64,000 bases of DNA from assembly GCA_011800155.1 (NCBI GenBank), contig CM022373.1, forward strand, positions 558,001 through 622,000, written 5' to 3'. The notes under the pieces were generated by a model that was not told the origin of the DNA, made no database searches, and was given only the letters and a program-made list of their open reading frames with translations. Shown here in pieces: positions 9,363-20,194 of the stretch. Both the position numbers and the translations under genes were made by a program. The stretch is from Flammulina velutipes (lineage: Eukaryota > Basidiomycota > Agaricomycetes > Agaricales > Physalacriaceae). Within the stretch, counting starts at the first letter, position 1. Each line of letters begins with the position of its first letter.

Positions 9363-12271
9363 TCCAACGGGAGTGAGAGGACTTCGTCCCGAGCTCAACC
9401 GAGGACTTATCAAGACCATTTTGTTCTAGTGGCAGGAGTAAGAGGCTGGAGGACTCTTGACCTATGCCGAGATGATGGGATAAGCGAATCCCCACCAGGG
9501 TCCACCAGCCCGGCCTCGGAGAACATGAGCAACGCGTCCAGGTCCGTGGTAAAGAATCCTCTTTTGTCTCTTTGCCAAGTGTGCATATGCAACCTGGATT
9601 TAGCGTCGTCAGTGATGCACTGATTCCCGAAGTGGTCCATATCCCAAACCATGCTTAAATGCTCGCCGTAGGCTGGACCGAACGACGCATGGATCTTGTA
9701 AGGATCAGGTTTGAAGAGAGTGATCGATGCTGCCAGTTATGCTAGATCGACGGTCTGGGCCACGTTATTTGACGATTTACTAGGAACGAAAACTGAAGGT
9801 AACGCAGCGTCAAGGTAGAAGACTTCGTTCCATACGTCGTATCTGTGCTATGCACGCAGTACGGTTCGGACGCCATGGAGCAATGGGACCCGTTCGCTAC
9901 AGCCACGAGGTCTCATTACATCTATGCACCGGTCCACTGACTTACCGTTCCAATCATCATCGAGTAGTTCACTGACAACTCACCTTCCGAGGGTTTACGA
10001 GTATCACTGATTGCTGTTCAACCGAAGCCTCCGTCCTGTGGAAGGGAAGTTCAGCCTAAGGGATACAGAGCTGAAAACACTCGCTTGACATCCCCGCATT
10101 AAAGACGATGAAGGCAGATCCGATGCGGCTGTAAAACATTGGCATATTCATTGCTGACAGTAAAGCAAGTTAGGCACTTGAACGTCCCTCCGTTTAGCGC
10201 CTCCAAACGTGTCGCCAGTCCCGCGTCAGATGGCTTATTGACGGCCGCGGAGTCCCCACCACTGCTGAATGCGAATCCCAAATCGCGTGAGGTTTCGGAC
10301 ATACTGCCTGATCTTGATACGTCTGAGTCAAGCCACAGCTTTACGACGGAACTTGTGATGGATGAACAAGTAGGTCTGAGAAAGCTACGACTCGGAGTCG
10401 GAGTAATAAGATCGATCCAAATACAAAAGGCTCCGTTGCCTTTACAGAAGAATTCCACTTCGTTGAGGCCGGTGGATACGGGTCCGGGGAATCGTTCATC
10501 GCAATCCAAAGAAGCATTGGATTGAATAGAAGTCGTCCATCCAGATGGGCAAGTAGACGCAAGTAGATGGCAACGATTCAAGAAGCATTACGACTGAGCT
10601 GAATGGGGGATTGGAAAATTACAACAACAGCCAAGCCACCGAGGTTGGAAGCCGCGAAGCGGAGAGCCCATGCGCACGACAAAATCAAGAAGTAGTGGGC
10701 ATGTGTAAGCATCTGAAGACAGTCTGCTGTCGGTGCTTTAGCTGAGTAACCTCCGGCTATACCTACCTTCCTAACTGAGTATACATAGAGCACTTGACTT
10801 TCGCAAGCAGCGTTGATTGAATCTGAATGGTATAAATGGGCATACCTGGAGGAACTTCCTGTCCAACGTAATAGCGGCCGGTAGCTGTGAAGTGCGTTCT
10901 TGGGCCTTTCAAGTATATTGGTAGATTTTGGCTGGGCATGATGCATAGCACAGGTCATCGTCGTTCAAACGTTCATGGGAGAGCTAAACGAAGGATCACC
11001 AGCCAAATGCGGATCAAAATTGCGGCGGCCGGCGGTATCTTCCAACCATCTTGTTCTCATCTTGAACTCTGTTCAATCCTCGAGTGCGACTGTTCGGCGA
11101 AGCAGCCTCGCCAATCTGTCCGAGGCTTTCGTTCCGCTGTCTGCTGTGGCTAAATGTGGCTCAAATTTGTTTTCAGCAAGTCTTTTAGGCGGACGGCAAG
11201 ATATTCGAACGACGCTCGTCTTAAACAGGCCTTTATGCTAAGAAATGTTTCGTAATATTCAACGTTTTGCTAAAGGACAGGGTTTGCAAAGATTTACCAT
11301 CACTCGCGGGAAGGCAATCTTGTCGATCCACGAAAGCGTTCTTTGTTCTTACCTATGCACGTGCACGGAATAGCATAGCCCCAGAAAGTCGACAATTTCC
11401 AGAGCTTGCCATCTGACTGGAACTGCTGTAGTGTCTTCTTCTATTCACCATGTGCCGCCACTGGTATACGTCAGCACGCCTGTGCCAGCGCGTGTCCCAA
11501 TCGCCGTTCGTATGTTCATCACCTCGGAATTATGAACTTTGCCCATAACCACAGCACACGTTACAGCACGTTACACGCTGTTATATTACAAGTCGTTACG
11601 AGCGTCGTTAAGACCGAGGTATGTCCGTGGTGTTGTGTCCCAAATATTGAACATTCCAATCTAACGAACTTCCACCAGCCATTGACGTACACCGAAGTTC
11701 TGAGAAACCGGCGCGACCGCGGTGGAACTTGTGGCAATTTCTGACGCAGAGTTGTAATCGCCCGGATCCCACTGAGTTCGCTATCGACGACTCATAGCAC
11801 GAGTAGGTTCTCACTGGCACCGCGGTGCGACGACGAGAATGTTTCGGCTGTGTGGTACAGCGGATTCTGACCCAGTGTGACGAATAATGCTCTGCGTCAC
11901 AAAATTTACTTCGCATCTTACACCCTTCCCCAAAACCCGACACCGATATGTTACGGGGTAACGTCATTGCATTTCTTTTCCAAACGATTTGGCGACCGAG
12001 TCACCCTCGCTTGTGGAAGGAATAGATTTCCCTTACTCCGAGGGCTGACGTTAGATACATGTATGTCAAACTCATCTTTCCGTACACGAATGCTGTACTT
12101 GTCCTCAGCCCACTAACTTGAATGCGACTGGTTTCACGATATGGTTCATCATGCGTATTATATTGGAGACGATATACTGCAGTTTAATTCTACTACATAT
12201 ACAGATACAGATGAGAGCAGTCAAAAATAATAGCATAACTCAAGCTTTGTGATCAACCAGATCCCGACCCC
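9363..12271. other. Gene-poor stretch with unrecognised open frames
   Basis: Nearly 3 kb, the longest gap of the window. Minus-strand open frames at 9410-9652, 10099-10581 (160 aa, CPSGWTTSIQSNASLDCDE..) and 10763-10951 (ATG, reading KGPRTHFTATGRYYVGQEVPP before a GTATGC donor) could be exons of a poorly conserved gene. However, 10099-10581 is shadowed by an equally open plus-strand frame (10139-10525), so openness alone proves nothing. A plus-strand frame at 10975-11241 contains AKCGSKL and AKCGSNL in near repeat. I recognise no family and found no terminal repeats or transposase motif. The stretch 11250-12270 shows nothing. Confidence 0.3.
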
Positions 12272-14188
12272 TCAGTATTGCAAACCTCTCATCCAATCCA
12301 AGGTCGTAAGTTGGCTATAGGGTTCGGAATTCGTGAACGGACCTAAAATCAGGACTGTACCATCCCCAGCACGCCCAAGATATTCCTTTAATTCGGCCGG
12401 GACCTTCAAAAGAGTTTTCCAATAGTCGCCACACTTCCCTGCTGGAACCGCCGACAGCTCCACCTTATGTTTCTCTGCATACGCGCGGTAATCCATGACG
12501 AGGACATCACCGCCACGTATCAGGTCCTGACATTCGTCCCATCGCTGCCCGAGGTCGTGGTGTGCGCGGTGCTGTATCCATTCCTCATCACAGACACTCC
12601 GAAGGGAGACGTATTGGGACTCTGAGACGCGATCTTCAGTGGCTGATAGACCGTAAACGTGAATACAAACCAATTCTGCCACGTTCAACATCGTGACAAT
12701 ACTGACGATGTCCGATAGTCCAGTGGGCTGCCTGGCAGGTGGTTGAGCAATAGAGGAAATGGCGACATCCAGAGCATCGCTTCAGCTTCACCAGATGTTG
12801 TTCGTCTAAAGAAAGCAGGCACTAAACTCATGTGAGTGGTTTTTCCCTTTACTTCACGATGACCACACACCTCGGAATTCCGACATCTCAGGTTTGGGAT
12901 TTCTTCATTTGCCGACAGCACCTCCACGTCTCTTTTCAATCCTACAAACCTGTGCATGGCCAAGCTATCGGCGTCGCACATGGTTAAGATTCCACTGTGC
13001 TCAATGCTCCTCAACCCCTTCCTTGCGAAAGCCCTGACCCCAGGCCAGATGAGGTAGGGCCGTATGGCCGCTAGGAGGCGCGCAACCACGTCCCCTGCCG
13101 GTCCTACTACTTCCTGAGGCGTCAGTTTCGAATGCAGGAAAAGGTCGGTGTTTAGCAACGCATGTACGATGTTTCCTCGCAACGTCTCCCGTACCCAGAA
13201 ATATTCGTGCCGTTGTCTTAAGACTGGCAAGTCCAGAATTGTCAAGACTACGGTCACGGTTGCAGAAAGCGGTGGACCAGGATCAATGTTCGCTCGTATC
13301 TCCAGTCGGCGCGAAGTGACTCTGCGGAGCAGCTTCACCATGTAGAAGACAATTGAATGCGACAGTAAGGACTGGACATGTTCGCGGGACCGGGATTGTG
13401 TGAAGAACAATGTGAGAGAAACGATACTTTCGATTGCTTTAGGATCGATTTTGGGACACATTGTCTCTATCGCGTAACACGTCTCTAACGCAGAGGAAAT
13501 GCCGTCACACGACGCGCTCCATAGCAATGTATCTTCGACTATTTCTGTGAGATCGGGCTGCTTTTCCACGTCGAGGAATTTGCATATGAATGGCATCAGC
13601 GAAGGCGTCGGGATGCTTGGACATGCTGCACATTGCGACCAAAAAAGGGTGACACGCTGGAGGAAGACCTTGGAGCGAGAACGGTAACGAGTTGAGCCCA
13701 TGACTCTGAGAATTTGGAAATCCAATATGGGATATGCAGCCAGTAGAACGCGCTCTATGACCTCGGCGAGGAAAATGTCCCGAGGGTGGTCGGTTACGCG
13801 AATCCTGTCGATAAAAACAATACACCACTCCTGAACTAGACTCCAGATGGAAGGCATCGTATCCAGACTGAATGAAGGTGCATAAGTAGGGCCGTGTTTG
13901 ACCGCAAGTCCTGCTGCAATCATCCCAAAGCACGAGATGACATTGGCGATGGGAGGAGATGAGGTCCAGTCATCGGTGTCAACGCCCATAATGTGTTTCA
14001 AGGCCATTAAAGCCTCCAACACTGGACATAGGTCGGACGTCGACAGATCTCCGGACACCACCAGGTGCTCCAGTGCTTGGACCGCGGAGACGGAGCCACT
14101 GAGTGCAGATTTCTATTGTGCAAGCCTGAAAATATTTTGGAAGCAATAGCATGCATTTATTTACCTTTAGAGAGTTTAAATCAGGCAT
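12272..14188 (-). CDS. MYND-finger protein of basidiomycete type
   Basis: About 587 aa. Seen: four exons, 14165-14188 (MPDLNSLK), 12858-14112, 12671-12805 and 12272-12621. The long second exon is alpha-helical without known motifs. The third reads LKRCSGCRHFLYCSTTCQAAHW..GHRQYC, a complete MYND zinc finger (C-x2-C, C-x3-C, H-x3-C), reached only after a 52-nt intron with donor GTGAAG. The fourth exon encodes ESQYVSLRSVCDEEW and ends TTLDWMRGLQY. Without the introns the frame reads through as a longer false tail. MYND fingers bind proline-rich partners; large families with divergent helical N-termini exist in agaricomycetes. The function is unknown. Confidence 0.85.
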
Positions 14189-14359
14189 GTTTGTCGCTCA
14201 AACGCGTCCAGTTTCTTGTTGATAGCGACGGTGTAAAGTGGAAATTCGTCGGGAAATTCAAATACCAAATAGACTATCACGAAACATGTGACCGACGCGT
14301 CTTTGCCTCTTACCCTCACGACCTCAAGCATTCAGCTCATTAAATCTGGCTCTGGCTCA

Positions 14360-15662
14360 ATGGAACGGGGAATATCGGAAGCACGCTATGAGTGCTCCAT
14401 CTGTCTGTCAGAATACTCCCTAGGGAGAATGGTATCCCTCATTTGTGGTACTTGTCATGTTCATACCCGATTGGGCAGCGCGTTAATGGCCTCCTAGGAC
14501 ACACGTTCTGCGGAGGCTGCATTAAGTCTCATTTCCAAGTGCGCAGAAAAAACCATTGCCCCAGCTGTCGCCATCCAGTCGAGAAGGGCCAAGAACATCC
14601 CGTTTATCTGACACCGTTCAAACCGATTTCGATTGTTGAAGGACTACAGCGTATGGATAACAATGTTAAGCCTTTAAGCGTCAAGAACGCAGCAAAGAGG
14701 ATCGAGCAGGTGGTAAACGGCGAAGGTGATGACTCTCCAGATCTGGTGCGTCGAGCATCAAGTTCCTTGGGGCGCCATAATTTTAACTCTTCCTGACCAG
14801 GTTGAGCTACTTAAGGCTGTCAACGAATTTAGGGAGCGATTTATACCTGCTCTCACCGAAGCTGAGCGGTTACGCGCAGAAATCAGAAACCTCCGAGAGC
14901 TGCAAGATACTCGACTATCTTTAGCAACGCGAGACCTGGAAACCACCTGTCAGCAGGCCGTCCTTGAAGCTTTGAAAGCTCGGGAAGAGCGAGATAATGC
15001 TCTGGATACGGTGCAGGTTTTCAGCCATGAGCTTTTGGCTTCCCGTGAAGAGGCAGAGGCGGCCCGAGGCAGCGCAGGCTCATTGACAACTTCCCTCAAC
15101 AAAATCATGGTCGAACACGATGTCCTGAAACGCGACAAGGATGTCCTCCAGACCGAGTTATTAGAAGTCAAGAGTCGCCTTTCCAAACGCGAAAACGACA
15201 TAAAGATCTTAAAGGTATGTAAGACTATTGTGTTGGATATATGTCTCCTGATACCTTGATGGCAGGACGATATCGCTCGGAAGAAACAAGAATTGAAGGC
15301 GACCTGTTCAAAGTTCGAATCCCAAGACGGCGGTTATGGAGCTTCACATGCACAGGTTAGTGGATGATTCTGTGACATCGCTTCAGTTGACTCATAACTC
15401 TGCTTCTCAGCAGACGGGGATGGTCGAGTTCCAAGACATTGAGCCTTCGCGTAAACGGCACAAACGAGCCTACACACCAATACCACCGGACGAAGACGAG
15501 TTCGAAGATATACCCCCACTCACGTTTGCCTCGGTTCAGATACCAGACTCTGTTCTGGGGAAGAAGACGAAGAAGACGAAAGCGAGCCTGTTCCCAACTA
15601 CTAATAAGCTACTCTTGGCGTCAGGTCCTAAGCATGGAATACGCATACCCAAAGGACGTTGA
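14360..15662 (+). CDS. RING-finger coiled-coil protein
   Basis: Probable E3 ligase or scaffold. Seen: exons 14360-14447, 14498-14745, 14801-15214, 15266-15355 and 15411-15662. The N-terminus MERGISEARYECSICLSEY joins across the first intron to CGHTFCGGCIKSHF..NHCPSCRHPV, a C3HC4 RING. About 170 residues of coiled coil follow (NEFRERFIPALTEAERLRAE through LLEVKSRLSKRENDIK). The C-terminus has a bipartite basic run (SRKRHKRAY), an acidic patch (PPDEDEFEDIPP) and KKTKKTKAS, suggesting nuclear location. It is head-to-head with the MYND gene, about 170 nt apart, so a shared promoter is possible. Confidence 0.85.
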
Positions 15663-15831
15663 CACCTAAGTACCTACTTGATATCAATGAGAATTGTATG
15701 AGCGAGTTCTAAGCAGAGTCGGGCCGATAATATCCAAAAGGGGATTACCTCGCCAAATTGAGCCAAGGATTATTATTATATGCGCAGTCACCCTAAATGT
15801 TGTCACGCCGTCCTCATCGCTTCTGACCACC

Positions 15832-18800
15832 ATGTCGCTCTGGTCCGTAACGCGTTCCAAACGATGGAGTCACGACGTCTCCCTCGCGCAGGACGACGAC
15901 GAAAAGTCTTCAAGGCTGCCACCGCCAGTGCTGCAGCCAACAATTTCTAATAGGAGGGTCTCGTCGGTTCAGACATTCTGGAGGCGTATACAACATCGAG
16001 TACACTCCAGGTCGGCGCGCTCAATGGCTACCAATGAACATCCTATGCCTTCGTCGCAAGACTCACATGCTGCTGAAGAAGAAACCAAGGTCGACGATGC
16101 CGAAATAGACGAAATAGTTGTGGATAGGTCTTGGGCCAAGGAATATTCAACGTCTTCACCCTCGTCCATCGCAGAAGACTACAGTGATACCTGCGACGAC
16201 GACTTTGAGCAACGATACAATCCCACCACGCGCGCAGATCGGACGGGCTTCTGGGCATGTTGTAAGCCTTTCGCCATTCTGCGTTGGACGGTCTGGCCAG
16301 GGTTCAAAAACTTTTTGGATTCGCGTTTCCCCGATCCCAAACTGGAGCTCGAATACCAGCGGGAGCTGTGGGACGAAATGAAGAGTCTGGCCGAAGTCGC
16401 GGCATTATTCTTTCTCGTCAATTGGATTATGGCCGTATTATCCATCCCTACCCCTACAGTCATCGCGGACAAGGTATGTCTTTCGTTTGATGAATCTATG
16501 AGGTCTTAATATCCTACAGGTCTTCTACTATGGCGTACGTCTCTTTGAATTGTTTCTCCTGAGACGTGTCTCAGCTCTTCTTTTTTAGATATGTCCTGTG
16601 CTCACCGCACCCATCCTGGTTTTCTGTCACTACAATTTCCCCATGAAGTATCGACGATTCTACCAGACCTTTATCTGCATCTCGACTTGGATTTGGGCCT
16701 TCTATCAAATTCTCTACGTCTATATGTGCGGGTATTACAGCTCCGAGCTGCACATCTTCACTTGTGGGAGCAAGGATTTCTTGTCCACGTTCTAGTAAGT
16801 CATACAACGATGATGGTCATCCCACAGCGATTGAAGGTGTTGCAGTTATGCATCGGCTATGCAGACAGTTGCTTTGTTCGGAGCAGATCTGCGTCGCGTT
16901 CCCGCGATGATTGGAGCCATAGCCTTCTTGATTTTGTGAGTACGCTGTGAGCAAGTGGTGATCCCCCCTTACGATTTACAGTTCGTCGGTCTTAATCATT
17001 CCCCATCGAGCGTCGTGGTATCGAAGTACGGCTTATCCTCTTTTCACTGTCATACAATGTTGAGCAGCGCTTTCTAGACATCATCAACTTCCTGGCCTTC
17101 CAAGGCTTCCTTCTGTACATGCATTTCCGCCGAGAAAATGTACGTGTCATCATTTTTGACTTCAGCGGCGAAATTGAGATGTGCATCAGTCTTCACGTAA
17201 ACTTCACTTGGCAAGGATACACCTCAAGCTGCAGATCGAAAAGACTACGAGGGCACAAATGAACGAGCGCAAGGCTGCTGATTCAAAATACAGATTAACC
17301 TCGTACGATTTTCAAATCACTTAAACGCCGTTGTCACTAATCACTTCCACAGTTATGTCTTCCATGATAAGTAATGGTCTAAGGTTGATTACTAGTGGAC
17401 TGACCTTCCCATACAGGTTCGCGTTCCATTGAATACTGCCAGTGGGTTCATTCGTTTCATGCAAATTTTCGGCACTGATTCATGTTCACTTCGTAGTTCT
17501 GGCCGTACAGAACATGGATGCATCTGGTGTCATGCATAAGAGCATGCTTCTCGAATTCCACGCCTTGGAAGGTAGTCTTAGTCAGATGTCCAAAGGTAAG
17601 CTTCTCGTAAATGACACTAGTCTGTAATTCTCATAACGAACGCAGTGCTTAACGACGTTCTGGACTTGTGAGCTGTGTTCCTATGCAGTTCGAACCATCC
17701 TAATTCGCTTATTTGCAGTAACCGGATGGACAGCGGAAAATTGGAGGTTTTAATGCGAGTAAGTCAGCACAATTTGTCTTCATGAATAGAATTCTCTAAC
17801 TCTTTACAGCCATACTCATTCCACCAGGTATTGCGATCAATGTTCATGACCCTCGAATTAGCTACATCGGCGCGTGAGCTGGAATTCGAGAGTGACTTGG
17901 ACCCCAAAATTGACGATGTACGTTGGGCTTGCGTTTTCGTTTCCCCTATGCGTATCTAATCAATTGTCAACAGTATGTGAGACGTGCTCACTATAAAGCT
18001 CTCGGTGAATCGGACGACAACATCGAGAAGCTCATGAAGGAGCCGAACTCTGATGGCTTTGTGTCTGGAGACGAAAACAGGCTAAGACAGATTGTAACTA
18101 ATCTCGCAGGGTAAGTCTGAAATATGCCTTTGGTTTTCGTCTCATTCCTGACCTTGGCGTATAGCAACGCATGCAAGTTCACGCCGAAGGGAGGGAAACT
18201 GAAGATATCTACGCGCCTCATCATGCCCGACTTATGTGATGGCAGTGAAGCTGAGACGAAGGTGTCGGATTCCGTTGCTAAAACATCTGGCGAGCCCAAA
18301 AAATCGACCCCCTCGCTAACGAGTAAAGAACTTGACTGGCACAACGCGAAGCATGGCTTATTTGAAGAGGCGGAAAAAATCGTCGTTCGCATCGAAGTTA
18401 CGGACACAGGGCTTGGTATAGCACCTCAGGACTTGGCGAATGCAAACATCTTTTGTAAGCAAATATCGCACCGATATGCACCGATATTCAAACTTCTGTT
18501 TAGCCGCCTTCATCCAGACTGAACAAGGCAGGACTCAAGGTTAGTATCACATTTGGTCTACATATCATCAGGATGTTCTAACGTACATGACAGGCGGAAA
18601 GGGTACAGGCCTTGGACTGGCGCTGGTCCGTAGGATTGTCAAGCTCAGCGGTGGGCGTCTCGGTGTTCGCTCCAAGGTCGGCCGTGGTTCGACCTTCTGG
18701 GTAGAGCTACCTCTCGGCGTTGGATCCAAGGCACTCCACCCGCAGTGCGATGTACATTCTGATGCGACGAATGCGCCATCCTTCCTGAACATGTTCCCAT

Positions 18801-19758
18801 TAGCCTCGACTAAAACTCTGGACGAATCAGTGACTTCGCACAGACACAACGACAGCATCGATCAAGCTGACATCGCTTCGCAACGAGCGAGCCAGACATC
18901 TCCCGGCTCAACACGTTCAGCTGCTGCGTTGCACGGACTAATGAACCAAGGTGGCAGCGTGGAGCTCAGTCTGGCGAAGTACAGCACCAACTCCCCCGTA
19001 CCTACCAGAACTCTTGGAGATCCATCAACTGGGACTGACATACCAGTGAACTTTGAGGACTCCATAAATCCACTCCTTATGGACACGCGAGAAAATTCAT
19101 CGGAAACCATTATGCTGCGACAGCGACCGACATACATCCCTCTACCCAGTCCGCAATCATTCACTTTGGATGCCCACCCACCACCTACTGGCGAACCCCC
19201 GTCACCTTCGATAAGACGCACAAGTATTACAACGTCAGCACTGTTTGACCAATGGCAAGTCTTGGTCGTAGACGACGATTCCATGACACGACGTCTAATG
19301 GCTCGCATGCTGGAACGACTAGGCTGTTCCGTGACCACTGCTGCCAATGGGGAGATCGCACTCGATATACTGTTGGGCACCTCGACGTCACGGACACCAG
19401 GAAGTGATAGGTCCGATCCTGTTCTAGAGGATCTTCCAACCTCTACCGCTTCTCCGAGAGCCTTCACGGTAGTCTTTTTGGATAATCAAATGCCTGTCAT
19501 GAGTGGCTTGAAGGTGGTGATGCATCTTCGGGAGATTGGGCGCACGGACTTCGTCGTGGGCGTGACGGGGAATGCGCTGATAACTGACCAGAGGGAGTAC
19601 TTGGACGCTGGCGCTGATCAGTAAGTTGATTTTGTCAGAAGTATCCTTTGTTCTCATTTCTTTCTAGCGTCCTCACCAAACCAGTGATGGAGAGAAGCCT
19701 CACGAGCATGCTTGTCGAGGCAGATCAACGAAGAAAAGCTACTCGGGCTGAGTCATAG
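15832..19758 (+). CDS. Membrane-anchored hybrid histidine kinase
   Basis: Two-component sensor that autophosphorylates on His and passes phosphate to its own receiver. Seen: start ACCACCATG giving [12 protein letters not shown]; a basic/acidic N-terminus; several membrane segments ([46 protein letters not shown], then [15 protein letters not shown]); the H-box [14 protein letters not shown]; DHp continuation [18 protein letters not shown]-box [19 protein letters not shown]1 DTGLGI; G2 [21 protein letters not shown]; then a long Ser/Pro linker and a receiver with [16 protein letters not shown] (phosphoacceptor Asp) and LTKPV. It ends RRKATRAES. Many exons are tiny (15 nt at 16520-16534). The intron splitting the H-box appears to be AT-AC (17367-17414); see findings. 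The ligand is unknown, with no PAS or HAMP recognised. Confidence 0.92.
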
Positions 19759-20194
19759 CCTCGTCTGGCGTCACTCGTTTCTTTTTCTTTGGCAACAACA
19801 AGGGAACACGGATCATTTTGTATCATTTAGAACTAACAGCACATTTCCATCATCTTTAGGCATCACAAGCACTTCATTGCATTGTTGTATTTTAAATCAT
19901 CCTTATATCGCACTACTACTACTTACTACACTACTAAGCTCCGATTTATTGGGTATTTATCGTTCGTTTTCATAGGTATGTATGCAGCCATAAGCAGTTT
20001 CATTATCTCACTAGTCCATAATCAAACACGATTTCTGCACGTATCCGCTGCAAGTTCGACGTGTCGAAAAAACAAATTCTACCATTTAGTAATACAACAC
20101 AAAAAAGTATCGCTTTATATACGAACAAGAACACGGTTAGCACCCTAGCTCACTTGTTGCTACTATACAAAGTAGAGAAAAACACATTCCACGC
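19759..20194. other. Convergent intergenic spacer
   Basis: AT-rich spacer between the 3' ends of the histidine kinase and the minus-strand acidic gene. No ORF, RNA or repeat recognised; it probably holds both 3' UTRs. Confidence 0.5.

Noticed and set aside
9410..9652. Possible methyltransferase-like exon on the minus strand
   Set aside because: A faint resemblance only (DAKSRLHMHTWQ followed by TTDLDALL); upstream frames are broken and no SAM-binding motif can be read.
10139..10525. 128-codon plus-strand open frame
   Set aside because: It overlaps a longer minus-strand frame, has no family match and lies in a gap without splice partners, so neither strand can be preferred.
17371..17416. Canonical GT-AG intron in the histidine kinase H-box
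   Set aside because: It gives a frameshift and a stop within a few codons; the AT-AC alternative restores a conserved motif. It is kept only as a possible alternative splice form.
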